Shown here: in pieces, positions 31,489-39,506 of the stretch | Layout: every line of letters starts with the position of its first letter | Numbering within the stretch: the first letter of the stretch is position 1 | Assembly: GCA_016217725.1 (NCBI GenBank) | Contig: JACRHB010000029.1 | Coordinates: 1-39,506, forward strand | Direction: 5' to 3' | DNA length: 39,506 nucleotides | DNA from: Nitrospirota bacterium | GTDB lineage: Bacteria; Nitrospirota; Thermodesulfovibrionia; UBA6902 | Program-made: the position numbers and the translations under genes | Notes under the pieces: model-generated | Databases searched by the model: none | The model's input: only the letters and a program-made list of their open reading frames with translations | What the model was told of the DNA's origin: nothing

Positions 31489-33984
31489 TTATCTTATTAT
31501 CCTCGGCATTATCGGGCCTTTTCCTTTTTCCACCCTCTCTTCGGGATTGTGATAGAACTTGAACCTGAACAGGGCGTCAAGGCCGTGGCAGTCCATGCAG
31601 AGGAGGCTGTAAGTCTGCATCCTGAGGAAGCTGTTCGTTGCCGTGCCCTCGACATTAACCCCGGCGCCTATGACGTGGAATTTCGGATCCCATTGATGGA
31701 CGTTGTGGCACGAAGGGCATGATATATTGCTGACTGTGACAAATTCACCGGTGCCTTTATCGTAAAGAGGGAAATAATTAGGCTTGCCCTTGATATCCCT
31801 TCCGCCGGCGTTGGTGATGAGCATGCCCTCGGGATGCGAGGCGATCACGGGGATTTTATCTTTTGCGACGCTGTGTTCGGAATGGCATGTATTGCACATC
31901 ATATCCAGTATGCTGGCCCCTTTGCCGAAGCCCTGCGCCCAGAGCTTCAATTGGATTTTACCGTTATGGATCAGATGACAGGCGCCGCACGTCCCGGATT
32001 CGGCGGGAGTCTGCCCGGCGATATTCTTAAACGTCGGCGATATATAAATAAGGTCGTGGTCGGTCTTTTCAAGATAACCTTTGTCGGGGTGGCAATTGTC
32101 GCACAGCTTCGGCGACGGCGAATTTTCGAGTCTTAAAAAACTGTTTTGCGAATTCCCTTCAATATCCTTGTAATGATCTCCGGAGATAACTTTTGCAGGG
32201 TCCCAGCGGTGCGGGTCATGGCAGGTCTCGCAGGTCATCACGCCCTTCTTTGACACCTTCCCCTCTTTGTCGAAGAGCGGTAGGGTGGTAGAAAGCCCTT
32301 TCTCGGCAGGAGAGACGTTCAGGGGATGGGAATAGTCTTTTATCACCTTTTTATTGGCCATGCCCTTTTCATTGTGGCAGCTTATACACAGATCCTGTAC
32401 GGCCTGACCGCTCTTTGTCTTTATCTCCCTCCCCCATAAGTAGCTCTTCTGGCCTCCATGCACTATATGGCAAACGGCGCATAATCCCGATTCGGAAGGG
32501 GTTTTATTCAAGAAATTTTTTTCCTCAGGCGCGATTTTAGCGATGTCGTGTTTTGAGCCTGCTATAGTAAATTTATTATTATGACATTCCCCGCAGATAT
32601 CCGGAGAAGATTTCCTCAGGAAGGAAGTGGTTTGGTCCCCCCCGACGTCTTTTCTTATTTCCCCTTCGGTTGAATCCGCACGCCATCTGTGAGGGTCGTG
32701 ACAGGTGGTGCATGTTACCCTTCCGTCTCTGTCCTGGACGCCGTAAGAGTTAAAAAGAGGAAGCGCCAATTTATCTTTTTCGACGCCTATGACAGTCAGC
32801 AGCAGGTCTTTATCCTCTCTTTCAAAGGGATTGACGTCTACGGGATGCCTGTAGTCCAGGACTTCGGCTTTTTCAGCGACCTTGCCTTTGGTGTGACAGC
32901 TCAGGCAGAGCTGGGTTACGAAATCAGTCCCTTCGCCTGCCTTTCTCGCTTCCTTGTGCGGCAGATGGCAGGCGGAGCATGGGCCCGCCTCAGCAACTGT
33001 CTTTCCGTCCAGATTTTTTTCACCCGGGGCCGAATGCTGAAGATTATGTTTTGTATTTTCGATAGATTGCTTATCCGTGTGGCACGTCAGGCATAAAGTG
33101 GATTTATTGTCCCGCTTTATCAAAAGCAATTTCTGCTCGATTTTATTATTATGCACCTTGTGGCAGGTCTGGCATATGATCTGGGCGTTATACCCCAGCT
33201 CCGCCCCTCTTTGAAGCAGCTCATTGGGTATCTTTGCCTGGTCCGGAGTTATGTTTATGACGTGGAAGTGATTCCTTTTGCCGTCGGGTGTAAAGATATT
33301 TTTATCCGTATGGCATTCAAGGCAGAGATGGGAGTTCTTGGCGCTCTCGATTAAAAAGCTTTCATTCGGCGAGCCGTGCACCGTATGACAGGTTTCGCAA
33401 ATGATATGGTTTTTTTGATCTCCGACGACGGCGCCGTAATTAATAAGGGTTTTGGGGATCTCTTTCTCTCCCGGGCCGACAGGGTGGTTGCCGAACGGCG
33501 GCCCCCCGTCTTTGTCAGGGTGGCACATGACGCACATCGCGGAGTTCTTGTTTGAAGCCCTGATAAAGATGGTCTTTTCCATGCCCATTTCGCTTGAGAC
33601 GCCGTGCGCGGTATGACACGTAAAGCACTGCATCTTGCCGTCCTTGTCCAGGGGGAATACTTTGGGTATCTGCATTGTCGGGGGGGGCGGCTGGTTGACT
33701 TTATGCCTGAGATCGTTGTATACCCTGGCCCTCGAATCGACAACGCTCCCGTCGTGGCAGGAAAAACACATCTCGGGCTTGGCTGCGACCTTTTCCGCGG
33801 TATACTCCACGAGGTCCGAACCCCTGCCGTGAAGATAGAAGGTGTCGATCCAGTTGTAATGGCATATGGCGCATTCCTTTGCCGAGTCGGGATTCCCGGG
33901 CGCCTCGGCCTGCTGGGCAAAAGAAACGCCTTGTAACAAAGCGAATGAAATAATCAGCAGATTAATATAACTTATCTTTTTCAT
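31489..33984 (-). CDS. 20-heme c-type cytochrome, exported
   Basis: The 831-residue protein begins with a signal peptide (MKKISYINLLIISFALLQG..FAQQAEA) and holds 20 CxxCH heme sites, from CAICH near residue 37 to CMDCH near 800. The second half shows a repeated block: CxTCHDPHRW, then SFLR, C-x2-CH-N/P-x-K, a KHDI/DHDL string, TP(S/A)ESG-C-x2-CH-(I/L)-(V/I)H. It therefore probably grew by duplication. The N-terminal part uses CHT(V/A)HG and CHTDK pairs. A long electron wire in the periplasm or at the cell surface is likely. No outer-membrane barrel gene is adjacent. It follows an NHL-propeller gene by 16 bp. Confidence 0.93.
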   Translation of the reverse strand: MKKISYINLLIISFALLQGVSFAQQAEAPGNPDSAKECAICHYNWIDTFYLHGRGSDLVEYTAEKVAAKPEMCFSCHDGSVVDSRARVYNDLRHKVNQPPPPTMQIPKVFPLDKDGKMQCFTCHTAHGVSSEMGMEKTIFIRASNKNSAMCVMCHPDKDGGPPFGNHPVGPGEKEIPKTLINYGAVVGDQKNHIICETCHTVHGSPNESFLIESAKNSHLCLECHTDKNIFTPDGKRNHFHVINITPDQAKIPNELLQRGAELGYNAQIICQTCHKVHNNKIEQKLLLIKRDNKSTLCLTCHTDKQSIENTKHNLQHSAPGEKNLDGKTVAEAGPCSACHLPHKEARKAGEGTDFVTQLCLSCHTKGKVAEKAEVLDYRHPVDVNPFEREDKDLLLTVIGVEKDKLALPLFNSYGVQDRDGRVTCTTCHDPHRWRADSTEGEIRKDVGGDQTTSFLRKSSPDICGECHNNKFTIAGSKHDIAKIAPEEKNFLNKTPSESGLCAVCHIVHGGQKSYLWGREIKTKSGQAVQDLCISCHNEKGMANKKVIKDYSHPLNVSPAEKGLSTTLPLFDKEGKVSKKGVMTCETCHDPHRWDPAKVISGDHYKDIEGNSQNSFLRLENSPSPKLCDNCHPDKGYLEKTDHDLIYISPTFKNIAGQTPAESGTCGACHLIHNGKIQLKLWAQGFGKGASILDMMCNTCHSEHSVAKDKIPVIASHPEGMLITNAGGRDIKGKPNYFPLYDKGTGEFVTVSNISCPSCHNVHQWDPKFHVIGAGVNVEGTATNSFLRMQTYSLLCMDCHGLDALFRFKFYHNPEERVEKGKGPIMPRIIR

Positions 33985-34000
33985 CGCAATTTCAAATCAC

Positions 34001-34969
34001 TCACTCACTCTCTCCCCCTATGCCGTATACGCTCACCCTTTCCGCAAACATCTCCACGACGTAAAGCCTTTTATTTTTGCCGTCAATGAACAGGCCTACA
34101 GGGGTGGTGAATCTCCTGACCGTGCCTTTCGATGCGTCGCCTACTGCGGAATAGAATTCGCCCGATGATCTGAACACCTGGATCACACCCATATAGCTGT
34201 CGCTTACATAGACCTTGTCGTCGTCAAGCGCAACTCCCTTGGGCCTGAAGAATTCCCCTTTTTCGACCCCCCAACCTCCTATGCTCGTAACGTAACGGCC
34301 TTCGGGATTAAGCACCTGGACTCGTGTATTGATTACGTCGGCAACGAACAGATAGTTGTGTTTATCGAGGTCCATAAGAAACGGGTATCTGAACTCCCGC
34401 TCTCCTTCGCCCGGGCTGCCGTATGTATCTATTAATTGCCCGGTCGCCAGACTATATACAAGAATGTAATGATTATTATTGTCCGCCACGTAGAGCTTAT
34501 TCCCGGATTCATCAATCGCTACGTCGGTGGGATCAGCGGGTCTGCCGCTTTTTGAGGAGATCTTTATTTGCCCGAGAAAGCCGCCCGTGGAATTGAAGGC
34601 CTGGACCCTGTGGTTGCCTGAATCAGCTACATAAACCCTTCCCGTGCTGTCGATGTCGATTCCCAGGGGAAAATTGAATTCACCGTTGCCCCCCCCTTTC
34701 TTACCGAAGGAAAAGATGAACTTGCCGCTCTGGTTGAATACCTTTATCTTGTTGTTTACCCCGTCCACCACGTATATAAATCCGTCTCTTGAAACCGACA
34801 CGTCGCTCGGCTCCTTAAAATCGGACGTTATGTCAAAAAGATGCTTGACGTTTGTAAGTCTTATGCCGTAAGCGGGTGACGCAAAATGCGTGGAAAAGAA
34901 AAAGGAAGCGACTATTAAAAATATGAAGCTGCGGATTCTTAAAATGTTATATGGCAGAACGTTGCTCAA
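34001..34969 (-). CDS. NHL-repeat six-bladed beta-propeller, exported
   Basis: The 322-residue protein has an N-terminal signal peptide (RIRSFIFLIVASFFFSTHFA) and at least six NHL repeats, such as DGFIYVVDGVNNKIKVFNQ, TGRVYVADSGNHRVQAFNS and DDDKVYVSDSYMGVIQVF. It is probably periplasmic or secreted and may bind partner proteins. NHL proteins are encoded next to large multiheme cytochromes in metal-reducing bacteria. The start is a TTG with no ribosome binding site; a TATAAT (34984-34979) lies 9 nt upstream. Confidence 0.88.
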   Translation of the reverse strand: MSNVLPYNILRIRSFIFLIVASFFFSTHFASPAYGIRLTNVKHLFDITSDFKEPSDVSVSRDGFIYVVDGVNNKIKVFNQSGKFIFSFGKKGGGNGEFNFPLGIDIDSTGRVYVADSGNHRVQAFNSTGGFLGQIKISSKSGRPADPTDVAIDESGNKLYVADNNNHYILVYSLATGQLIDTYGSPGEGEREFRYPFLMDLDKHNYLFVADVINTRVQVLNPEGRYVTSIGGWGVEKGEFFRPKGVALDDDKVYVSDSYMGVIQVFRSSGEFYSAVGDASKGTVRRFTTPVGLFIDGKNKRLYVVEMFAERVSVYGIGGESE

Positions 34970-35089
34970 GGTAACAGTATTATAACAAATTGAAAATCAA
35001 ACGGTGACGTCATAACTTGAGTGGTTTTAAAATATATCTAACTCAGGTTGAAGAGGCAGAACCGCTCCCTTGACGTTTCAACTCTCAGG

Positions 35090-35992
35090 TTACGTGCCTT
35101 TTTTCTTCACCGGCTCGGGCTGCGGCGCCGGCGCGGGAGCAGGAGCTTCGCCGGGATGGAGCATTCTCGGCATGTAGAATTTTGTATAATTCTTTATCAT
35201 TCCTACTACTTCGGTGCTTATGATGGAATCTATCCTTTCTTTCGGATACCCGAGATCCTCGAAAGGCAGTATGGAAGCTTCTTTTTGATGACATTCTTCA
35301 CACATCACGGGCTGTTTGCTTACGATCTTATGGATCATCTTTTTTGCCTTGGACCTCTGTGATTCCGTGAGGGATTTCTCTTTTTCCCTGTACTCGCGCA
35401 CAAAACCGATCCTTTCTTCCGAATCAATTCTCTCGAGTTTTCCGCCGATGCGCTCAAACGATATTATCTTGGCGCGATAGGTGCCGGGCGTCGAGCCCTT
35501 GACCGGACTTTCCACTATATCGCCGGTCGTCCTGTCGTACCACTTGAACACCCTCACTTTTTGAGAACCCTCGGGCTTTACGTGACAGGTCTCGCAGCCG
35601 ACGAAAAACGCATGCATATTCAAAAAGGCCCTCAAATCCTTCAACTGGTCATGCGGCATGTCTCCGTGGCATTCAACGCAGTAGGACCTTTTGTCGGGGC
35701 CGACCTGGAAACCGATGTGGTGGAAATGTCCTTTTATCCTTTTTTCTTCGAGTATCTTGTAACCGAGGTAGTGCTTTACCTTCTCTTCGCTCTCAAGTAT
35801 GACCTTCTCAAAGGTGGTCTTCTCCGCCTCTTTCTTTTTCTGCTCCTTGAATTTTGTGATTTCGAGCGCCTGTTTCCTGTTGTGATATTCTTCAAAGAGA
35901 TGGGCAAAAGTCACCTGCCAGATTATCGCGATAAAGAATATCACCAACACCATAAAACCCAGCATGTATATTTTGAAAAAGAAGTTCTTCAT
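35090..35992 (-). CDS. membrane-anchored triheme cytochrome c
   Basis: A 300-residue protein with one N-terminal span (about residues 8-30), a charged coiled coil (about 35-80) and three heme motifs: CVECH (residue 105), CETCH (133) and CEECH (about 230). The C-terminus is a Pro/Ala-rich tail (APAPAPAPQPEPVKKKGT). The periplasmic domain should pass electrons from the cytochrome b encoded just before it to soluble carriers. Its ATG overlaps the preceding TGA by four bases (ATGA), so the two are translationally coupled. Confidence 0.88.
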   Translation of the reverse strand: MKNFFFKIYMLGFMVLVIFFIAIIWQVTFAHLFEEYHNRKQALEITKFKEQKKKEAEKTTFEKVILESEEKVKHYLGYKILEEKRIKGHFHHIGFQVGPDKRSYCVECHGDMPHDQLKDLRAFLNMHAFFVGCETCHVKPEGSQKVRVFKWYDRTTGDIVESPVKGSTPGTYRAKIISFERIGGKLERIDSEERIGFVREYREKEKSLTESQRSKAKKMIHKIVSKQPVMCEECHQKEASILPFEDLGYPKERIDSIISTEVVGMIKNYTKFYMPRMLHPGEAPAPAPAPQPEPVKKKGT

Positions 35993-36825
35993 GAGGAAGG
36001 CCCTCCTTCGGCAGATTCGTGTCCGTGAGCGCCGTGCGGCGGCAGTATCTCATGCTCAAGCCCGGCCTTTTTCATGACCTTAACGTAATATTCATAATGC
36101 TCCTCCGCCATCAGCTCCTCAGACAGGTAGCCGGTGAGAAAAACGGTGCCCATAGGAAAAACGGATATTGAGAAATGTACGTTATACCAGTGCCATATGA
36201 ATAAAAACAGCGCCGCAAGCAGGGCTTCGTCGCTGTGCGCTATTAAGGAAAAATTCAAGACCCAGCCGGGCAGGATATGTGTGGCGAGCTCCTTGTTCCA
36301 CATGATCAATCCTGAAAAACCTATGATCACCATGCCCCAGAAAGGCGCCCAGTAGTCGAATTTTTCCTTCCAGGTGAAGTTGTCGCCTTCAGGGCGTTTA
36401 TTAGTCATATATAACAGATACTTCATAAGACCTGCGATGTCCTTTGCGTCCTTGAGGTTTGGAGTAAGCGGCTGGTCTGCCAACACTTTTAAAACTCTGA
36501 CGGTGCTTAGCTTCCCTTCTTTCTTCTTTATCGGAGCGATATAGAATTTGCGTATAACGTATATCAGGTAAACGATGTGAAAGAAAAATAATATCATCAG
36601 GATAGCGCCGGCGGTCTTATGAATGATCGGCGCAACCTTAATGCCTCCGAACAATGCATAGAGATACGGCGCCCAGGAGGCGCTTGAGAATTTAAGCGGC
36701 ATACCCGTTAAAACCAGGATGACGACGCCTACGGCCAGGATAAAATGCTGTATCCTCTGGTTAAGGGTAAACCTGAAGAAATATTTTTTCCCGTCTTTTA
36801 TTTTTATTATCGGATAGCGTTCCAT
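35989..36825 (-). CDS. cytochrome b (formate dehydrogenase gamma/b561-like)
   Basis: The 278-residue inner-membrane protein has four main spans with His residues placed for two b hemes: RIQHFILAVGVVILVLTG, IIHKTAGAILMILFFFHIVY, ATHILPGWVLNFSLIAHSDE and FLFIWHWYNVHFSISVFPMG. It resembles the di-heme cytochrome b of formate dehydrogenase and thiosulfate reductase sets, which oxidise or reduce quinones. It is flanked by two membrane c-type cytochromes, so it is likely the quinol-reactive part of a b/c complex. The C-terminus is His-rich. Confidence 0.9.
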   Translation of the reverse strand: MERYPIIKIKDGKKYFFRFTLNQRIQHFILAVGVVILVLTGMPLKFSSASWAPYLYALFGGIKVAPIIHKTAGAILMILFFFHIVYLIYVIRKFYIAPIKKKEGKLSTVRVLKVLADQPLTPNLKDAKDIAGLMKYLLYMTNKRPEGDNFTWKEKFDYWAPFWGMVIIGFSGLIMWNKELATHILPGWVLNFSLIAHSDEALLAALFLFIWHWYNVHFSISVFPMGTVFLTGYLSEELMAEEHYEYYVKVMKKAGLEHEILPPHGAHGHESAEGGPSS

Positions 36826-36831
36826 TTTTTT

Positions 36832-37890
36832 CTATTTCCTCCCTTTAATTGTGGCATTCGGGAAAAATCTTCTTATCAAATCAAGGAGTATGATCACCAT
36901 TAAAGGCAGCAGCGTGCCGCCGGTCAGTATGATGAAAAATGCGGTGAAGAAGTATTGAGCCGGGCTCTGCTCCAGGCTGAATTCGGAATGAACCCCGTAT
37001 GTTGCAAGCTTCGGCGATGCGCCCGGATGACAATCTATATTGCTGCAGATTTTCCCTCTGTTGTATTCATGGGTTGAAGCCTGCACATTTTTGTGGCTCA
37101 ACATCTGATGGACGGATTCACCTTTGTTTACATGACAGTCAAGACAGTCCGGGATCCTCTCATCAAGGAACCGTGCGGCCTTGCCGTGAAACGTTTCACT
37201 GTATGAAAATACGGCCTTTGTCGATAAGCCGTGTCTCGCGACGATAGTCTCGTCGTCATGACACCTTGCGCATACCTCGGCGATATTAAGAGGGTTTCTG
37301 CTCTTGTGCAGTCTCGTTGTTACGTGATTATAAAACCTGTATATAAAATCTTCTTTTTTGTGACAAACCCTGCATCTGCCCAATGCGGCATCCGAGATCC
37401 CCGGACGCACCTTTTTAAAGAAGGAAAGCGGCCTGTACAGCGGCTCGTCATGGCAGTCTTTGCACATAGGCATGTCTTCAACGTATTTCTTGGGTTTACC
37501 GCTTGCGTCCGTGGTCCCATGAACGCTTTTTGCCAAAAAGGTGTCCACGTCCTTGTGGGAGAATTTCTTTTCCGTCGAAGGCTCTACAATATGGCACTCT
37601 ACAAGACAGTCAACCTTCTTGGCCGGCTTGTGAGGGATCTCCGTGATGTCCGTGTGGCAGCCTTCGCATTTAACCTTGGAGTGCACGCTGTTGACAAAAA
37701 TGGATTCATTGACAAAAAAGAGTCTCATTTTGCCTTCTTCGTCAACCCTGCTCATTCCGGCGTACTTGTGACACAAGAGGCAGTTGCCGATATCGGAGGC
37801 ATATGAATTGCCGGGTGTATGGAGAAGGAATATCAGAATAAAAATCCCGAAGGGAAGAAAGAATTTTGAAGCTCGTCTTAAAGCCGTCAT
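36832..37890 (-). CDS. membrane-bound multiheme cytochrome c with non-standard heme sites
   Basis: This 352-residue protein has an N-terminal signal (LPFGIFILIFLLHTPGNSYA) and a C-terminal membrane span (FFTAFFIILTGGTLLPLMVI). There are six CxxCH sites (CLLCH, CEGCH, CKDCH, CRVCH, CARCH, CLDCH) and two unusual ones, CLVECH (CX3CH, 37591-37608) and CSNIDCH (CX4CH, 37027-37047), so up to eight hemes. It is the first gene of the cluster, with GGTGGGG 7 nt before the ATG. The role is probably electron transfer between the cytochrome b and periplasmic carriers. Confidence 0.9.
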   Translation of the reverse strand: MTALRRASKFFLPFGIFILIFLLHTPGNSYASDIGNCLLCHKYAGMSRVDEEGKMRLFFVNESIFVNSVHSKVKCEGCHTDITEIPHKPAKKVDCLVECHIVEPSTEKKFSHKDVDTFLAKSVHGTTDASGKPKKYVEDMPMCKDCHDEPLYRPLSFFKKVRPGISDAALGRCRVCHKKEDFIYRFYNHVTTRLHKSRNPLNIAEVCARCHDDETIVARHGLSTKAVFSYSETFHGKAARFLDERIPDCLDCHVNKGESVHQMLSHKNVQASTHEYNRGKICSNIDCHPGASPKLATYGVHSEFSLEQSPAQYFFTAFFIILTGGTLLPLMVIILLDLIRRFFPNATIKGRK

Positions 37891-38000
37891 AGTTTTACCC
37901 CACCGTTAAAACCTTATTTTTGACTTTTTACGTTGTGAAAAGAGGAACTGCTTTCGTTCTAATTTACGACAAGAAAAGTTCGTTTGTAAAATAATTAATT

Positions 38001-38006
38001 ATTATA
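38001..38006 (-). promoter_or_regulatory. possible -10 box for the cytochrome cluster
   Basis: TATAAT on the minus strand lies 111 bp upstream of the first cytochrome gene, in an AT-rich stretch. The -35 region is poor. It is the best candidate in this spacer. Confidence 0.3.
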
Positions 38007-38064
38007 GACCTATAAAACCGGATTGACCGGGTAATCTTCGTTTCTAATGACTGTATTCAGATGC

Positions 38065-38484
38065 TCACTCCCCGAGGATTTTCACCAGCACCCGCTTTTT
38101 ACGCATGCCGTCAAACTCGCCGTAGAAGATCTGCTCCCACGGGCCGAAGTCGAGCTTGCCGTTTGTCACGGCCACGACAACTTCACGACCCATTACCTGC
38201 CTTTTCAGATGCGCGTCTCCGTTGTCCTCGCCAGTGCGGTTATGGCGGTATTGAGAAACGGGTTCATGCGGAGCGAGTTTTTCGAGCCAGTCGTCATAGT
38301 CCTGGTGGAGGCCTGATTCGTCATCATTGATGAAGACGGACGCCGTGATGTGCATCGCATTAACAAGCGTCAACCCCTCTTTGATGCCGCTTTCCCTGAG
38401 ACAATCTTCAACCCGCGGCGTGATGTTGATGAATGCGCGGCGAGTGGGGACATTGAGCCAAAGCTCCTTGCGAAAAGATTTCAT
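38065..38484 (-). CDS. YjbQ/UPF0047 family protein
   Basis: The 139-residue protein carries the family motifs [59 protein letters not shown] and [13 protein letters not shown]. YjbQ proteins are small trimeric enzymes reported to have thiamine phosphate synthase activity in vitro, and the physiological role is uncertain. AGGAGG precedes the ATG by 5 nt. It may be cotranscribed with the APS-kinase-like gene upstream, although a palindromic repeat lies between. Confidence 0.93.
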   Translation of the reverse strand: MKSFRKELWLNVPTRRAFINITPRVEDCLRESGIKEGLTLVNAMHITASVFINDDESGLHQDYDDWLEKLAPHEPVSQYRHNRTGEDNGDAHLKRQVMGREVVVAVTNGKLDFGPWEQIFYGEFDGMRKKRVLVKILGE

Positions 38485-38533
38485 AAGCCCTCCTATGAAT
38501 TTGAATTAGAGTCTGCTTATAAAGCGCCGCTTC

Positions 38534-38602
38534 GTCATTCCCGTGAAAACGGGAATCCAGAAGATATAAACTGGATTCCGGCTTAAGGAATGCCGGAATG
38601 AC
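38534..38602. repeat. GTCATTCC-type palindromic repeat, copy 2
   Basis: GTCATTCCCG .. GGGAATCCAG and CTGGATTCCGGC .. GCCGGAATGAC pair over most of their length. It belongs to the same family as 10481-10576 and lies between the YjbQ and APS-kinase-like genes. Confidence 0.7.
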
Positions 38603-38643
38603 AGGCAAACATAGTTTATAGACAGACAATACTTACCTATTGT

Positions 38644-39165
38644 TCATTGTTCATTGACAATTAATTTTACAATCCTCTCCGCCGCTTCATCCGGCGAAAT
38701 TTCTTTTGTGTCGATTGTTAAATCAGGTTCCTCCGGCTCTTCATACGGTACGTTTATCCCCGGCACAGGCCAGCCGGCTCTGCCTTTTTCGTAAATCTCT
38801 TTCGGCGCCGAGTGTGTATCAACCCTCGCTTTCTCGCGCTCCACACATAATTCGATAGGGCATTTCAAATAAACCTCAATAAAATCCGGGATCAGCTTTC
38901 TTGCAAGATCTCTCCACGCTCTCCTGCTGCCGGTGGCGTCAATGATCACGTTATGCCCGAGCTCATAGATGGTCTTTGCTGCATAAACAAGAGACCTGTA
39001 GACGTATTCCCTTTCCGCATCCGAATAATCCGGCTCAGGGGTTACGACCTTTCGCAGCTCATCCATCCTGAGAATTACGGCATCCGGGGCTCTCTTCTTC
39101 AAGGCGGATGAAACCACGCTCTTTCCGCTTCCCGGCAGGCCGGTAATCCAAATGACATAAGGCAT
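38644..39165 (-). CDS. cysC: adenylylsulfate kinase-like P-loop protein
   Basis: The 173-residue P-loop kinase (WITGLPGSGKSVVSSALKKR) has RMDELRKVV, a SDAEREYVYRSLVYAAK segment, NVIIDATGSRRAWRDLARK and EVYLKCPIELCVEREKA. The pattern is that of CysC, which phosphorylates APS to PAPS. Members of the wider family with other substrates look similar, and no sulfate-assimilation gene is adjacent. The ATG at 39165 is chosen over 39183. A -10 box (39177-39172) ends 6 nt before it, so the transcript is probably leaderless. Confidence 0.8.
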   Translation of the reverse strand: MPYVIWITGLPGSGKSVVSSALKKRAPDAVILRMDELRKVVTPEPDYSDAEREYVYRSLVYAAKTIYELGHNVIIDATGSRRAWRDLARKLIPDFIEVYLKCPIELCVEREKARVDTHSAPKEIYEKGRAGWPVPGINVPYEEPEEPDLTIDTKEISPDEAAERIVKLIVNEQ

Positions 39166-39171
39166 GCGGAT

Positions 39172-39200
39172 ATTATACTGCAAAACACTACTGTCCGAAA
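39172..39200 (-). promoter_or_regulatory. promoter of the APS-kinase-like gene within a mobile-element end
   Basis: On the minus strand TTTCGG (39200-39195), 17 bp and TATAAT (39177-39172) precede the ATG by 6 nt. The -35 part lies in the segment shared with 27017-27047, so the promoter may be supplied partly by the element. Confidence 0.45.
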
Positions 39201-39366
39201 TTATTCCAAATAAAAAAGGCCGAACACCTCATAAACACAATGACGACTCCTTTTAAAAAAAGATACAAGCGTCTGCCGAATCATGCCGGCAATATGAACC
39301 GTAAAGATTTATTTCTCAAATGAGGTTCGGCCTTTCAATCAATTGTCGATTCATTGTGTTTATGAG
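39183..39366. mobile_element. 139-bp inverted-repeat element, copy 2
   Basis: The core 39228-39366 is bounded by CTCATAAACACAATGA and its complement and has exactly the length of copy 1. The interior matches copy 1 when reversed. The left flank 39183-39212 (ACTACTGTCCGAAATTATTC ..) matches the left flank of copy 1 without reversal. There is no complete gene. Confidence 0.7.
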
Positions 39367-39396
39367 TAACCCTTCAGTGAAGGGTGGATTAGATAA

Positions 39397-39496
39397 TTCC
39401 CCTCTTTGGAAAAGAGGGGTTAGGGGAGATTTTATTGAATAATTATAGAGTCATATAAAAATCCCCCCTCGCCCCCCTTTGCTAAAGGGGGGATAT
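39397..39496. repeat. C-rich/G-rich palindromic repeats at the window end
   Basis: CCCCTCTTTGGAAAAGAGGGG (39400-39420) and CCCCCCTTTGCTAAAGGGGGG (39473-39493) are short hairpins of the kind also seen at 14179-14211 and 20513-20597. No gene is supported between 39184 and 39506. Confidence 0.6.
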
Positions 39497-39506
39497 TAGA
39501 ACCCGT

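Noticed and set aside
31600-33900. Open frames of 100-190 residues overlapping the 20-heme cytochrome gene
   Set aside because: They lie in other frames of the same heme-motif-rich DNA and have no start signals or domain matches.

Overview
The window looks like a chromosomal piece of a Gram-negative anaerobe rich in redox proteins. The evidence is a 20-heme periplasmic or extracellular cytochrome, a membrane cytochrome b/c set, an Nfn-type transhydrogenase, NuoF/NuoG-like diaphorase subunits, rubrerythrin, FeoB/Fur and a PEP-CTERM exported protein. The mix and the many short intergenic palindromic repeats suggest Nitrospirota (Thermodesulfovibrionia-like) or Desulfobacterota, but nothing in the window (no rRNA or marker set) fixes the taxon.

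Layout. 1-50: start of a minus-strand gene leaving the window, probably an IS110-type transposase. 473-1993 (-): HDOD-GGDEF signalling protein. 2124-4028 (+): glycogen branching enzyme. 4087-5062 (-): PEP-CTERM protein whose 5' end is interrupted by a 97-bp insertion element. 5429-13811 (-): a redox operon in the order nfnA-like, nfnB-like, a receiver domain fused to a NuoE N-terminal domain, an HndB-like protein, a NuoF/HndC-like protein and a NuoG-like protein. nfnA appears to start with CTG and nuoG carries an in-frame TAG. 14261-14879 (+): decayed P-loop and MNT/HEPN toxin-antitoxin genes. 14907-17505 (-): NarX/NarL-type two-component system. 17972-21325 (+): HtrA protease, PIN-TRAM membrane protein and IspD. 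21383-22932: nested toxin-antitoxin remnants (DUF433 plus a split DUF5615 gene, an IS1-like transposase tail and an AT-rich two-gene HEPN-like module). 22935-26538: XRE regulator, RNase H-like nuclease, threonine synthase and a DUF6941 protein. 26694-31402 (+): cupin, ferredoxin, Fur, FeoB, VanZ-like protein and rubrerythrin. 31489-37890 (-): cytochrome cluster (membrane multiheme c, cytochrome b, triheme c, NHL propeller, 20-heme c). 38065-39165 (-): YjbQ/UPF0047 and an APS-kinase-like protein.

How the parts may work together. The 5-14 kb operon resembles the hndABCD order of NADP-reducing hydrogenases. Here HndA is represented only by a NuoE-type helical domain fused to a response-regulator receiver, and HndD is replaced by a NuoG-like protein without a visible catalytic Cys/Sec. 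With NfnAB in front it would exchange electrons among NADH, NADPH and ferredoxin, possibly under phosphorelay control; this is inference. The 31-38 kb cluster has the parts of a quinol-to-periplasm/extracellular electron conduit.

The most distinctive non-gene signals are four short mobile or repetitive element families. They are a 97-bp element with 14-bp terminal inverted repeats and 8-9-bp target duplications (2 copies), a 139-bp element whose core is inverted between its two copies, a 66-bp palindrome placed at stop codons (4 copies), and several generic palindromes. Several genes also have a -10 box only 5-7 nt before the ATG, which suggests leaderless transcripts.
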